Origin: Ophiodon elongatus
Taxonomy: Eukaryota; Chordata; Actinopteri; Perciformes; Hexagrammidae
DNA length: 64,000 bases
NCBI GenBank assembly: GCA_016806645.1
Contig: JACSYO010000444.1
Location: 407,501-471,500, forward strand
Direction: 5' to 3'
In this document: positions 11,208 through 24,574 of the stretch, one piece after another
Position numbering within the stretch: the stretch's first letter is position 1
Layout of the letters: every line of letters starts with the position of its first letter
Made by a program: the position numbers and the translations under genes
The notes under the pieces: generated by a model
Database searches by the model: none
What the model saw: only the letters and a program-made list of their open reading frames with translations
Told to the model about the DNA's origin: nothing

Positions 11208-14200
11208 GTAAGAGCATGTTGTCGTGGGTCTGTTACAACACATGTTTAATGCGAACAGCTGACCGCGCTCCCGCCGGTCGGTTGTATACACCGGTTGTTG
11301 TTTTCATTCTGCATCACAACAAAAACGAAAAACGACACGATGAAATTGAAAAGGAATACAGACAACCTTCAGCATTGCTCGGCAATTAAGTTGCCTCGTT
11401 AATGCAATCAATGTATGCATTTTATGTTTTTCTGCAGTAGAGCAAGTCTTGCAAGTTCAGACCCTTGGCATTTTCCTTTTTATTGGAGCCATTGGCGTTA
11501 ATTGGAACAACAGAATGCCTGCTGTGCTCTAATTAACGTTTGCTTACACAGCTAAAACTTTCACCAGCAGCAGCAGCAGCTGGAGAGGAGTGAAAGCAAC
11601 TCAAGCAGATATAAACTCATTAAAACTTACACGTCTGACTAGATGGGTCGTACACAAGCTCCAGGGCTCACTGGCATCAATATGGTAGTGATGGTGTGCA
11701 TGCGAGGAGTCTCTCTCTCTCTCAGAAGTAAAGTTCCCCTGATGTTTTACAGCTGTCCCAGTGAATACAATCGTGTTCACACGATGCTCTCTGCCATTTC
11801 TCCAAAAACTGTTTTAACATGCGACTCTCACTGCGGAGTCGTATGCTTGTTTTCCTTCACGCAGCACGCACGCATCCCTGAACATCAAATCCCATTTCTT
11901 CACCATTACCTCACAAATTGGATATTTGTTACGGCACTCTCACGCGCTATGTGCTGAGTGACTGCGGCCTCTCCGTTGACAGTTTTCCGCCTTCTGATAA
12001 ACCCCAGTAAGCAAGCTGTGCCGTGCAGAACGGAAGCGCGACAATCTGTCCTGCAGCTCCTCGCCATAAAAAGGGATTGTTTCCCAAACGGGTTCTCAGC
12101 ACGACCGCTGGAGGATGGCGGGGCCGAGCCAGTTTTGGGCTAATCGGTCCAAAGCATTTCTTTTCAAAGCTCGAGGACTTCACACACGTTTGCTGTGCGG
12201 TTCGCTGTTTTCTCCCAAAATGCAACCATTCGCCTGTAGGTTAATGCTTTTATTTTGGATGTTAGCCCACCGAGCATGGTGTGATGCAGAAAACCCATCC
12301 ATGTCATGGTTCATTTGAGATGACACACTCATGCGAGTACACAATAGTTTTTCTGTGGGTTGATTGGTACAATACGAACTTTACAAAAAAATATGTCCAC
12401 GCCGCCACGAAGCCTACAAAGGACTTAAAGTGATGTTGTCTCAAAGAGCTCATGTGGATGTGGGGCCGGGCGATTTGGCATAAATCCTCTATCACGATAC
12501 AGGTTATTTCATATCTCGATAACTATATATGTATCACGATATGGCGTGTTTTCTGGTTGTTCAATGAATAAATACACCTTATGAAATCACCACATGTATA
12601 CTCCTGTGTGGACTAAATATTTGACAAATCAAAAGTATTTTCTCATTTACTTTAAGAACGTTATTGCAAAATGAACATAACAGTTTCAAGGGAAATTATA
12701 GAGAAACAAATATATATGCATTTTTATACACTTGTTTGATCAGATTTTCTGAGAAATGTCAGTACGTCCCAATTATCAATTTAGACTACACAAGAGTGTA
12801 TCACAACGTCTCGGTATACGATTTCATCACTTTCATCCATTGAAAGATGATATATTATCATATTGAATTATCCCCCAACCTTCTTCAGCCGTCTCGCACA
12901 CGCCCTGTTTCAAATGTTCTTCTTCTACTTCCTTGTCAATGTCTGTCCTCTGAACTCTTTTTCTCACGAGCTTTAACCTTTTCACGCTCTTGTGTCACTT
13001 GATCCCCCCCCTCCCCCCCTCCCCCTCCTCCCCCTCCTCCCCCCACACACACACGTCTCCTGCAGGATCTTCGTGGTTGGGATTGGCTTCTTCAGCCTGT
13101 GCTTTCTAATGACCTCTCTCGGGGGCCAGTTCTCGGCCAAGAGATCCGGAGAGTCCCCCTTCACGGTGCGAGCCGAAGGTAAGCCTGCAGTTGCGCGTCA
13201 GTGCTGCTCGGTCGCCTCAGACTCCAGCGGCTGGGCCGTGGCTGCGCGGGTAATGAACAGGCCGGGAACACGCTGAGAGCTTCGTGGGTCTTCCTTGATT
13301 GCTGCCGGGGGGCTGACAGGCCTGCTCACTTTGCTCATCGTGAATGTGTCGAGGGGTACATGTCGCCTGCAGAGGCTCCATCTTTTTTTTAACGCCCGCT
13401 TTCATCTTCGCTCAGTGTCCACATGACCTTGATCTGACCCGCATTAACTCATTTTAATAGCAGTAGTTCTACCAGCTGAAAAACTTTGGAGGCTGATGTA
13501 GGATTTATGTTACTCTTTTATGAAGCTGTATATGTTATGTTAACCTCGTATGTATTCATATAGTACAAATGCACTAAATGTATCATGTAGTGGAAGTTGT
13601 TTGCCAGAGGAATTCCTTTTAGCTTGTAAGCTCACTGAAGCAAATATAAGTTATTGCAAACACAAAGCTATTAAAATGTGATGCCATCATGAGAAGCGGT
13701 GCATCTGTTTCTCAGTGATAGTTGTATGTTTCATGTATCACAAAGCACAAGTGATCATATTCGGGTCATAAAAAGGTAATTAGCAACTTCCTTTCGGCAA
13801 CTCCAATCTTAGAATCACCAAATGGCCTCCAAAGAAGACAGCGACATTTACTTTGCCTTCGCAGAAATAGAATAAAAAAATCCAAACAATTTCCAAGTGC
13901 GATCCCTGAGAGAAACTTGTTATATTTCTCAGCACGTTCTCTGTGTTTGCGCTATGTGCCTCTGCATATAAACCACTACAGCACTAGCCATTTGGGAGAG
14001 TCACTGTTAGCTTTTGGACTTTTGTCTCTCACCTTTTTATTGCCGCCTGGCACAATGTTGACACTGCGTGTCATCCTCTGTGACAGACCAGCTGGCACGG
14101 GAAGAAGCAATGCAAATGAGGCGATGGGAATCATTTCATCCCTCTTGAATAATACAGTGCATCGTTTGGGCCAATCAGTGAGCAGCATGTCGCCGTGTGG

Positions 14201-14744
14201 TTACTTGATGTGCGAGACCTTAAGTGTTGGAATATTTTTGACTGGCTGGCTTTAATGATTGTGCTATTAAAATATTGGCTCATAGTTGGAGCACTTCCTC
14301 TGGCAAATCAGTGTGATTCTGAAAGTGTAGTAATGAAGGGGATGCATCAGGTGTCATCACCGCAGACAATTTCAAGGCTATCACGCGTTTAGGAAATAGT
14401 ATATTCAGGGTTGATTCGGGAGAGAGAAAGAGAGGGAGGGGAGGAGGGGAGACAGGAGAGCTGTCTGATTAATTAACCACTCACGGGCTGCAGTCAAGGG
14501 AAGGCATTCGGCCTCCAACTCATTAAACACTGCCTCGCCGCAAACCAGGGAGAGCCAAGCTATGTAAATTCTCACCCTCTGTGTGCGTGTGTGTTTGTGT
14601 ACAGGCAAATGTTTTGGGAATGAGGATTAGCGGCACGGGGAGTTTGCGTAATGAATGAGCCGGGATGAATTGTTCAGTGGAGCAGCAACTTGATAATTCT
14701 CACAGCCATCCAGTCGCTGCTGCTGAACACTGTGAAGAGCTGCA

Positions 14745-14838
<94 letters not shown>

Positions 14839-15082
14839 GCAGCCATGTTGTCACTCAATGTCTGTCCGTGTGTGTGTGTGTGTGTGTGTGACATACATTC
14901 ATGCAGGACGTGTCATAATCTCATATAAGCAGTGGGGGCACGTTAACATGCGCAGTGTTTTAAATCTGAAAGGGTAAACAAAATGGCCGGTCTGTGCTGA
15001 GAGAACCCACTACCCTGTTTATTGCCTGAAGAGCGAAAGGTGTGAAGAAAAATATGTAATCATTGTCTTGCCACCTTCTGTT

Positions 15083-15151
<69 letters not shown>

Positions 15152-18100
15152 CCTGCTTCCCTCTTTCTCTTTATGTTTTATGTTTCTCTCCAGCTCAGTC
15201 GATCTTACCTGTTTTTTATTATTTTTTGTCAAAAATCTTCCCGAAGCTGCACGAAGAATCTTACACCTGCGTTTCAGGTTTTGCACTGACAAAAACATGT
15301 GCTATTTCCTGCGTTTATATATTTGTATGTACTATGTATAAAGTAGTGTTGTACTCTTTGACACTCCAGAGCCAGGGACCCAGAATGAGTTTTGCATTTG
15401 GATACCAAGTTATAAATCCAGTTTTAAAATGCATGCTTTTCCTTCATTACTTGCTTTTGAAGGTACAGGAAGCTAATGATGTGGAGAAAATGTAAAAGGG
15501 GGGAGGAGGGGGGAAGAGGGGTTAGAGGGAAGGGATTTTTTACCAGAGTAGAAAGCATGAAAGTCAGAAGCGTTTGATCCTAGATATCTTAAAGGCTCCA
15601 GAGGTCTACTGTAGCTTTCTAATAAGCTCTTTGAAGACCACCTTCACAGTGTGTCCTTTTACCACATGGGGTCTTCCTGCAAGCTTTGCCACAAAGGGAG
15701 AAATAGGCCTCGGATGCTTTCGGGATTTACCCCCGGTCAGAGCAAGACTAAATGGTTCAGATGTTAATGCGTTCTTCATTCCTACCTGTAGGCTCCATTA
15801 CCTGAGCTTTTTATATCCACCGTCCTCTTAAGTGATGAAAAAAAAACACATTTTGCATGCAAACAGAGTCTTAGCCCCACTGTTGTATCTGTACCCATAC
15901 ATTTGCCCCTTAATGTATTATGCTGCATGCATATTGCCACAAAAAAACATGATCAAATCGTCACATTTTTGTGGCCGGACTGCTGAAACTCTGCCTTTTC
16001 CAGTGTTTTAATCCATCAGTGAGTCACGTAGCGGAGCATCAGGTTTGGGAGCGGCGTCGTGTTCAGTATCCTGTTCTCTGCGATCCTTTCACAGTCTGTG
16101 ACAGGACTTTCTTTTTATTTCATGGCTCAGCAGTCCTCTCTACGTGATGCATGAAAATGAGTCTAAATAAGTCCTTCCTGACACCGCTCCTTGTAAGGGT
16201 GTGGCCTTTGTAGGTCTATCAAAGCTGTGAACCCGAGAGCTTGGTTTCAATGAAAAATGGGAAAAGTAATCTGCTTGAAATAGAAGTGAGCGTAGATGTT
16301 ATGAATAAAACAAACTGGTCTTTGCTGCTGATGCAACTTCACCAGAAGTTAAGAACTGAATGTCTGTCTGGCTCTGTGTTTGACAAAGAAAAAAAAGACG
16401 TGTGAATGAAAGATGAGTGCTCGTTGTTCACTCCTTCACAAGCTCCTGTCACCAGGCGGAGAGACCGGTGATTGTCTCTTTGGTTGTGAGGAAGGTACGA
16501 CAACGGAGCGTTCACGGATTGTTTCTGCCACGATGGGCAGCCACCAGATTCAACTGCAAACATGTGCTCTGTGTCTCCGATTGCTTTATTGTTCAGGGCT
16601 CTGTGATTCTTAAAGCATCATCTGATTGGTATTTAAGGCTGAGACTGATACGCAACATGCTTTTTTGGTGTTATTGTTTGGCTTTACAATACACACATTT
16701 TAAACAGATTATTCTAATGTATTTAGAATGCTCATTAGTTTTAGGTGGAATTGACTTTAAGGGAAAACAATACATTTCAATTTGTTTGTAGAAGTGTTGG
16801 CGTGTACTTCATTCGATTAAACCGTCTCCTGCGGCAACCAGCGGGAAATTAAGTACTGCAGTTTTGATTGTTTCTGTAAATTAGATGCTGCAACGTTATT
16901 ACCTTTATCTGAGTGTGGTCATGTGGTGTGTGCACGTCACGTGGACATGCAGTACACACAGACACACAGCCGGTTTCAAAGTAATTGCATTTACAAGAGA
17001 GCAACTAATTTAAAACTTCCTGACAACACCCTCTGCTCTGTCATTGTTTAATATTATCTGAAAGTGAATTTGTTTTTTTTATTTCAGCCTCTTTTGGAGT
17101 ATATGCATTGTTGATCAGGCGTTGTCAGCTATGTAGGGTGAGCTGCAAACTGGGTCAGGAAGTTAACTCCTAGACTTGGTTTAGGTAGAATTTTCTATTC
17201 TTGTTGCATTCATGCAAGAATTGTCAGTGTGAAAACAGGAAATATGTTTATGCAAATGTTCATCATATTTTTATGGTTCCACAAAAGCTGAACAGTGAGA
17301 GCATAAAAGAGAATAAAACCAACCTCCCGTTCTGGGAAATGGTTGTATGCAGTGACACTTGTGTCTGGGCGAATCGGGGAGTGTGTGTCGGAAATATTAG
17401 ACCCTGAGCTCTGCGTCTGAGTCAGCCTTTACTCACCTTCTAAGTTGCCAGGTGTGCTTGTATCAAACACCAAATGATAGCTCAAAGGTGTGAAAAATCA
17501 ATAAACGTGAGGCGGCAGGGTTTCGGTGTGCAGTTTATTAAAACACCTCCATGCTTCTAACTGGACTTGTTTGTCTGCGTCTGCAGACTGGGGGGACTGG
17601 CAGGGTCAGAGGACAAAACTAAGGAAAGAGACAGATTCAGGTTTTAATTGAAGCAATAGAGTACCACATTAAAAAGCAAAACAAAAGGGCAGGTTGTTTT
17701 CCCGTTTGCAGGCTGTCAGGTGCAATAAGAGGCTGGAGCTGCTGCCCAGAGGATTAGTGGCAGGCTTTCTGCTCTAATAGCGTCTGGATGTCAGTTTCTC
17801 CCATTCCACCAACGGATAGAAAAAAAAAAACTCAATCTCAATCAGCCTTTTCTGTAATGAATATTTGAATTGGGAGTGAGAGGACATCTGTGCATGTGTG
17901 AGAGTGCAGATCAGGGGGGAATACATGCATTCATCCTGGAGAGGTCTCGCCAGAGGTCTCGCCAGCCAGCATGCATATCAGCAGGGATGACGGGATTTAT
18001 TTATTTGCTTCTCAATTATGCTGACGGGGAGGAGAAATATTTAATTAATATGAATCAAACATGACACACGGCTCTAATCAATTGTTGATTAATCAATTAT

Positions 18101-18349
18101 TAAATGCAGATATGCTGTATTTACATTTGAATTAGCTCTAAAATATTTGTTTTTATATTAGACGTTATGAAGCTATATAGTTAACTGGCTTCTGTTGATG
18201 TTGGACAAAATGTCCCCTCTACTCAACGTAACACAAAGAAAATGTCTTCAGTTTGAGTAGATTTTACTTTGTGAGCTTTTTGTTCTGGCGAAATTGCTCA
18301 TTTCACCTTTCTGCAGAAAGGTTGCATGTTTTGCATGTTTGTGTGGGTT

Positions 18350-18391
<42 letters not shown>

Positions 18392-21300
18392 TGTCTGCTT
18401 AGGTGTATGTGTTTGTGTATGCCAGGCAAGTGCTGTCGCATTGTCCTTATTTAAAGAAAATGTTCATGAAAACAACATGCAAAGTTACTCGGCAAGTATT
18501 CGGGTATTTTATTTTAACATTGTTTGCGTCTTCCGTTTAAGTGATCAGACACACCTTGTGCAGAGACATAGTCTGGATGTGGGAGTTGCTGGTAGTAGAA
18601 TCAGCCATCGTGTTGTGAGACACTGTGTTCACATGTCAAGCGGCGTCTAAATCCTCACGCTGCATGAGGGACAAGGTGGTGAGATGCATCGCCAATCTTT
18701 CTCGTAAACTTGTGTTTTTCTATAAATCTATTGAGAGTCACTGCGACGTCTAAGTAGTCTCCCATGACGGACTTCTGACTTTTGGTGGGGTATTTTAATG
18801 AAACATACTGAACCACAGAATCTGTGATGGAAAAGAAAGATAGCCTTTGTGTTGTTTTTAAAGAGATCTTTGAATTCTGAGTGAACCACACACGGACTGA
18901 TCGATAAAAGCACTTTTCCCTCGCGCTGTACGACTTGGACCTGTAACACAAGCAGATGTTCTCTGGGGAGCTTTTGAAGCTGAACAAAATACTAATCTGT
19001 CAGTCACGTAAAATGCTTTAGTTTGCGATGTCTCAGTAAAATAGGGTGAGGACTTACAGGTACTCCAACTGGGAAGGTCGTTGATCAGAGCAGAATGCTG
19101 CAGGATGACAAGACTCGAAGGCTGAGATTGTCACATTCTGGCTTTATGTCCCTCCCCACGGCCATTTCCCCAAACCCATTCATTTCCATTCTCTACCTGT
19201 CCGCCGGATGAGCTTTGGCTTTCCCTCCAGTCCCAGGGTACATCCCAAGTCTCTTATTGGTCATTTCCTCGCCCCTCGATTTTCGCTTGGACTGGAAGTT
19301 GCTGGAAGACCAAAAGCCCTTTTTTCTGCTCTGAGGATCAAGGAGGCAGGAGGGAGGAGGGAGGAGGGAGGAGGGAGGAGGGAGGAGGGATCTCTGAGGA
19401 GCCATGAGTGAGGATACACGAGAGCAGCCTTCACGGAAGTCTTTTAATGGCCCTCATTGATTATCAGTCATATGATTGGATACTTCAGCTGATCGGACTA
19501 ATTTGATATTTCTCAATATTACTGACGTTTCATACCAGAGTGAAGACAGATCACAGATTAAACTCAAGTTTTATATTTGATTTTTTTTTTTTCTGATTCA
19601 CCATCTGGTTAAGAATATATGTTAATTGAAGGTCTGAACAACAAAAGGACCACAGACAACTTTCTTCGTTTATTAGAAAGATTTGTCTTTTCACGATCTG
19701 TTATTTCACCCAATAACTTTTATTATGGATACAATTAAAGTCAAAGAGAGCAGGAGAGTCTGTCTGTCAGCAAGAAACACCTTTTACATCATTTATCGTC
19801 ATTTTCATTCAGTCACATGAGGCTGATGATTCCTGAGTTTGATGAAATACATCATTTCAATTTTCCCCGAAACATTTAACCTAATAAATACTTTCCAGTG
19901 TTAAATCAACACCATAATCATATCCTGGGTTATTTAATAATAACTTCACAATCGGAATTTCAATACGCAAATAATGAATAAATAATATTAACTCAGCAAG
20001 CAGAACACAGTATAAATACGCAATGTAGTTTGTTAAACAGGCTAAAGAGAGGAAACATCTCTGCTCTGACAGTGAGGGAAACGTGGATGCAATGAAGGGA
20101 CTTGGAATGCACCCCCATCACCTGACCTCCACGCCCACCTGCTCACCTAGATCCACTTTCCCTCGTCAGCCCTGCAGTATTCATCAGCCCTTTTTCACTG
20201 ATTCCCAGACAGTTCTCCAGTGTTACCTGCGACTGGACTTCCACCTGATCCTGACCTCCTGCGTTCTCTCAGGTTTCCTCGCACCCACAGCTGTGACACG
20301 ATTGGCACAACAGATGATCTGGTGGGGAGCTACGGCTAGCAGGCAGCCACAAACACTACTTTTTCATTTTACTTTAACTTTTTGTACAGCTGCAATTACG
20401 AAGTAGACACTGTTGCATCCAGTATACATTCAATTAGGACTTACTACTTCGTCTTAACATTGCACCTTGAACTTTGAACATCTTGATCACATATTGTGGA
20501 GAATAGCCAGAAAAGCGTGCTGGCTCGCGTGCTGCAAAATGCAACCAGGGGTGGTAGAACGTCTTGGTATGTTTGGCATACTACATTTAACACACTATGC
20601 ATTGGGACATACTAAATCTGTTTCCAGCATACTAGTATGGATATTAAAACACATAGATACTGTTTACTGCGGGACTGATGAGAAAGTTAGGAGCAGGTGT
20701 GACGACGTGGGCATCGGGTGATGGGGAATGTCGGGGTCTGAGAAGACAGGAGAACTATACAGACAAATAAGAGAGGCAAGGGAGCATCTTTCAATCTGTC
20801 AATGAAAACAGCTTTAGTTTGAGGTTGACCAATCGTCGCTCACGGTTAAAATAGTGTGTGAGGGACATTAGATGCCGCCTATATTTGTATTGAACATTAA
20901 TTTACGTCCTTCATTCTTGTCAGCAATATTCAGATTTTAGAGGCCTGGTAAACTAAAATATCTCTCTGTGTGTCAACACTGACAGTGAGTCCCTCTAAGG
21001 GCGGTTGTTTGTATCTGGATGGCCAGTGTTTCTCAGCGCACTCAGCAGGCTACAGTACAAATGGCGATCTAATTGGAATTTGTTCATGATATCGATTGTG
21101 CTGAGGCACTTCTGAAATTGAGTCGTTAAAGGAGATTAGCTGCCGTTAAATCGGCCCTTTATTAAGCAGCAGATGAGGAATGGCAAAGAGGAGGCTCCAC
21201 ATTAGCACATAGATACCATCAGCTCCTGCTACACCACTCTCAGCCTGCCAGACTGTGCATGGGAAAATAAAACACATTAGCAATGGTTCCCAAGACGCAG

Positions 21301-24013
21301 CAGGACTCACGAGGAAAAAACATTCTGATGAGCAGTTGATTGCAAACATATATAAGGCTCAGTTCTAAAAAAAAAAAAAGTGCTGCGTAGGAAAGCTGTT
21401 GGGTCTCGGTAATGGTGATTTACGGGCACAATGTGTGCGAGGAGCATTACTGTGAAGAAATGTGAGTTCTTCCCACACTTTAACCCAGAGGCTTTGTTTA
21501 GATTTAGGGCTGCGAGTACTCTGGAGCTGATAGAGGATCCTCTGAATTTAGGCAGAAGTCTGAGTCCACGAAACTAAATATGCAATAAGAATAGCACAAT
21601 AATTGTTTTGCTCAAGGTCTGGTCTTGCAGTTACGTGCAACAGGTTGCAGACAGTTGGTGGACAACGATGGGCAGAGTGTGTTCACTTGGACAATATAGC
21701 AATGTATCACCTTGTATTGCCTTACTCCCTCCTAAATCTTATCTCCTTTCCTATCCTGTGTCATTCTTCTTTTAAATTGTATTGCTGCTGCGAATGTGAA
21801 TGGGAATTCATTTAGTTGCTTTTTGTCTGTGGAGTGGGGTAAAAAAAACGTTGTCTAACTGCTGAATTATTCAAAGTGAGACGTCTTTAGGCCAGTTTGT
21901 GTGGAGATATAATCCAGAAATGACTGAACAGTGCTAAGCCAAAGACAAATTAGGTAGGAACAATAAAGGGAAGCGATTTCGGGGGATATCTTGACTCTGG
22001 ACTGCAGCTTTTTTTTGTGATTCTTGTTTGTGTTTTTTAAATCTCAACAACACACATATACACCCACACAAATGCACACAGACAGACACACATGCGCACA
22101 GACCAATAGACGTGGGTGGTTTTTCCTCTCGGTCCTTATTTTATTTGCTGGTGATGTAATACAATTTCTTTTCAGAGAAAGGTGACTTTGGCTTGGGCAG
22201 TGATAAATGAACTCTGACAGGAGAAGTGAGTCTGCACACATTGCAGTTTCTAAAGCCTAATGCAATTGATGAGGGAACACTGAGAGGTGAGGCTTTATTT
22301 TCACTCACAGCCTCCGAAAACAATATGCGGCGGTTGTTGGTTGCTAGTATTTTCTCCGGTTCAAACCACAAATAATTTACTCCCAAGTCCCAAGAGTACC
22401 ATTATTCATCTTGATTCTTTGGCTTTTCTTCATCAAAAATGACTTTGCTGCTTAGAATTCTGTTTTCTCTTATGCACATGAACCCTTTGGTGATTTTGAA
22501 CTGCGTTAATAATTACTCTCGGTAGTGAGCGCAGAGCTTAAATGTGATCAAAGAAAATGGTTCAGGATCAGGAACTTGACTCACAAGCGATGCAGACTGG
22601 AGACCTGCTTTGACCTTATTCTCTGTAGCTGCAGGCTCATTAATTGACTAGGTGTTCACCAGCAACATCATTCTGTTTTACCACCTGTCAGGTCGTTAAT
22701 AATTTGAACCGAGCAGGAAGACAAAACCAATACCGTCAGACTAATTTGCCTGCTCCTGTGTTTTGCTGGAAAGCTGGCTCTGCTGCTTTCGTAAAGAAGG
22801 ACAAAAGAAAGCAGAACCTAAGTGATGTTTTTAAGTAATCAGTAAAATGGAACATACAATGGATAGATTTAAAATGGGACGGCGAGTGAGTCTGTGGTAA
22901 ATTGGTGTATTTAAACTGCTGGTACACTAAATCAATTCAGAGAAGAGAAATGCATTGTATCTGAGATGAACAACAACAAGCAGTTTGTTTGGTTCCTGCG
23001 ACCTTGTTTTCCACAAGTATGAAAAACAAATGTTGTAAACTGTAAAATGTGACTTTACATAGAGACACACTTTCTAATTTATCCCTTTCTCCTTTTCTCT
23101 GCAATGCCTTTCTACCGCTCTCCCATCTCTATGATTTACTTGAGTAATATTTGTCTCACACTATCTGTCTCCGTGTTTTTCAGTGCTCAGTGGACATGAA
23201 TCTCGTGGGGTGCTGAGGAAAATCAGTGACATGCTGGAGGTCATTATGAAGAGGATGGATGCTCTGTCTAAGCTGGGTAACGCCACAGACAGCCACAGGC
23301 TAGATGAGCTCAGCTCGGCCCTGGACAGGTACGGGGTCTTGGTTTCTCTGGGGCTGCGACTAACGGCTAGTTGATAGTCGATTCATCTCATTCATTCATT
23401 TGGTTTGTTTTGAAACCCATTGAGGGAGAATACTCATTTTCAATGGCGCTGAGGTACACAGACAATCAGTGGGGCCGCAACTCCAAAATCCAAAAGTAAT
23501 AAAAGGAGAATACAAATTCAAACAACAACAAAATAAATAAGATTAAAAGCAATGACAGTCACTATCAGTATGATTAGCAATCACACCTTCGTCATTTCCG
23601 TCATTACAAAAGCTGCAAATTACCTGCACAATTATTAGTAAATCGCTGTAGAATGAAAGTACTTTGAGTCGTGGCTCTCGCTGTTTCAGCTCATCTCTGC
23701 CAAAGAAGCATTTTTCAAGAACTAGAGGAAAGGAGCGAGGGTGGGGTGTATTTGGAGGAAATGTGAGCGTGAACCTCAGGCCCCACTCGAGGGGGTCGCT
23801 GAGTAAAATTCCTCCACCAACAGTGTTGCTCCAAAGTTCATTCTCTGCAAAACTGTCATCACAAAATCCATTTTGTAGCTGTTCAGGACCTTTCGATCAA
23901 TTCACATGATCTTTATCGGCAGACTTTGCCCCACAGTATTTGCACTTAAAACGCTTAGAAAAATGAAAGTTTTGACATTTATAATTCCATGAGAACTGCA
24001 TCTGCTGATGAGG

Positions 24014-24109
<96 letters not shown>

Positions 24110-24497
24110 GATATCCAGGTGCTATGCTTCGTACAGATGGGATTATTAGTGAGAAAAGGACTCTTTATTAACTGATCTTTGAATGTTGCTAATTTTTAAA
24201 AAGTAAAAACGAAAGAGATCTTCCCCGTTCTGGAGGTTGTCAGTGATCATAGAAAGATGCTGTAACATCTCTATAGTAGAGAACAGCAGCTGAAAGCTGT
24301 ATAGTTTAAACTTGAGGCTGTCCGCAGAACATTCTGTCTGGTTCTCCAGCTCAACCTGTGGGCCATAGGTGAATTTCACTGGCATAGTAATGGTAGGATA
24401 AAAACATGGAGACTGAATATATATATATATATATATATATGTATATGTATAATGCAGGGGTCTTGCTGGTCAAGTTGAAGCTGCTAATGCTGAGATG

Positions 24498-24574
<77 letters not shown>

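Larger units (their letters stand above)
10650..11300 (+). promoter_or_regulatory. mgat5b: CpG-rich promoter and 5' UTR region of mgat5b
   Basis: The sequence switches from AT-rich to GC-rich with many CpG dinucleotides (for example 10652-10700, 10760-10800 and 10970-11100). It spans the first coding exon. CpG-island promoters are usual for such genes. The transcription start cannot be placed from sequence, and I see no TATA box. Confidence 0.5.
13179..23183 (+). other. mgat5b intron 2 (10 kb)
   Basis: No nested gene is seen. It contains microsatellites (listed), a GGAGGGA minisatellite, an octamer ATGCAAAT (14110-14117) and a cluster of ATCAATT/TTAAT words at 18075-18103. Most of it is unannotatable AT-rich DNA. 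Confidence 0.8.

Noticed and set aside
14627..14977. Open frames of Thr-His, Cys-Val or Tyr-Ile repeats (also at 24.0, 24.5, 25.4, 29.5, 41.9, 59.8 and 62.5 kb)
   Set aside because: These are translations of dinucleotide microsatellites, open in several frames at once, with no splice or family support.
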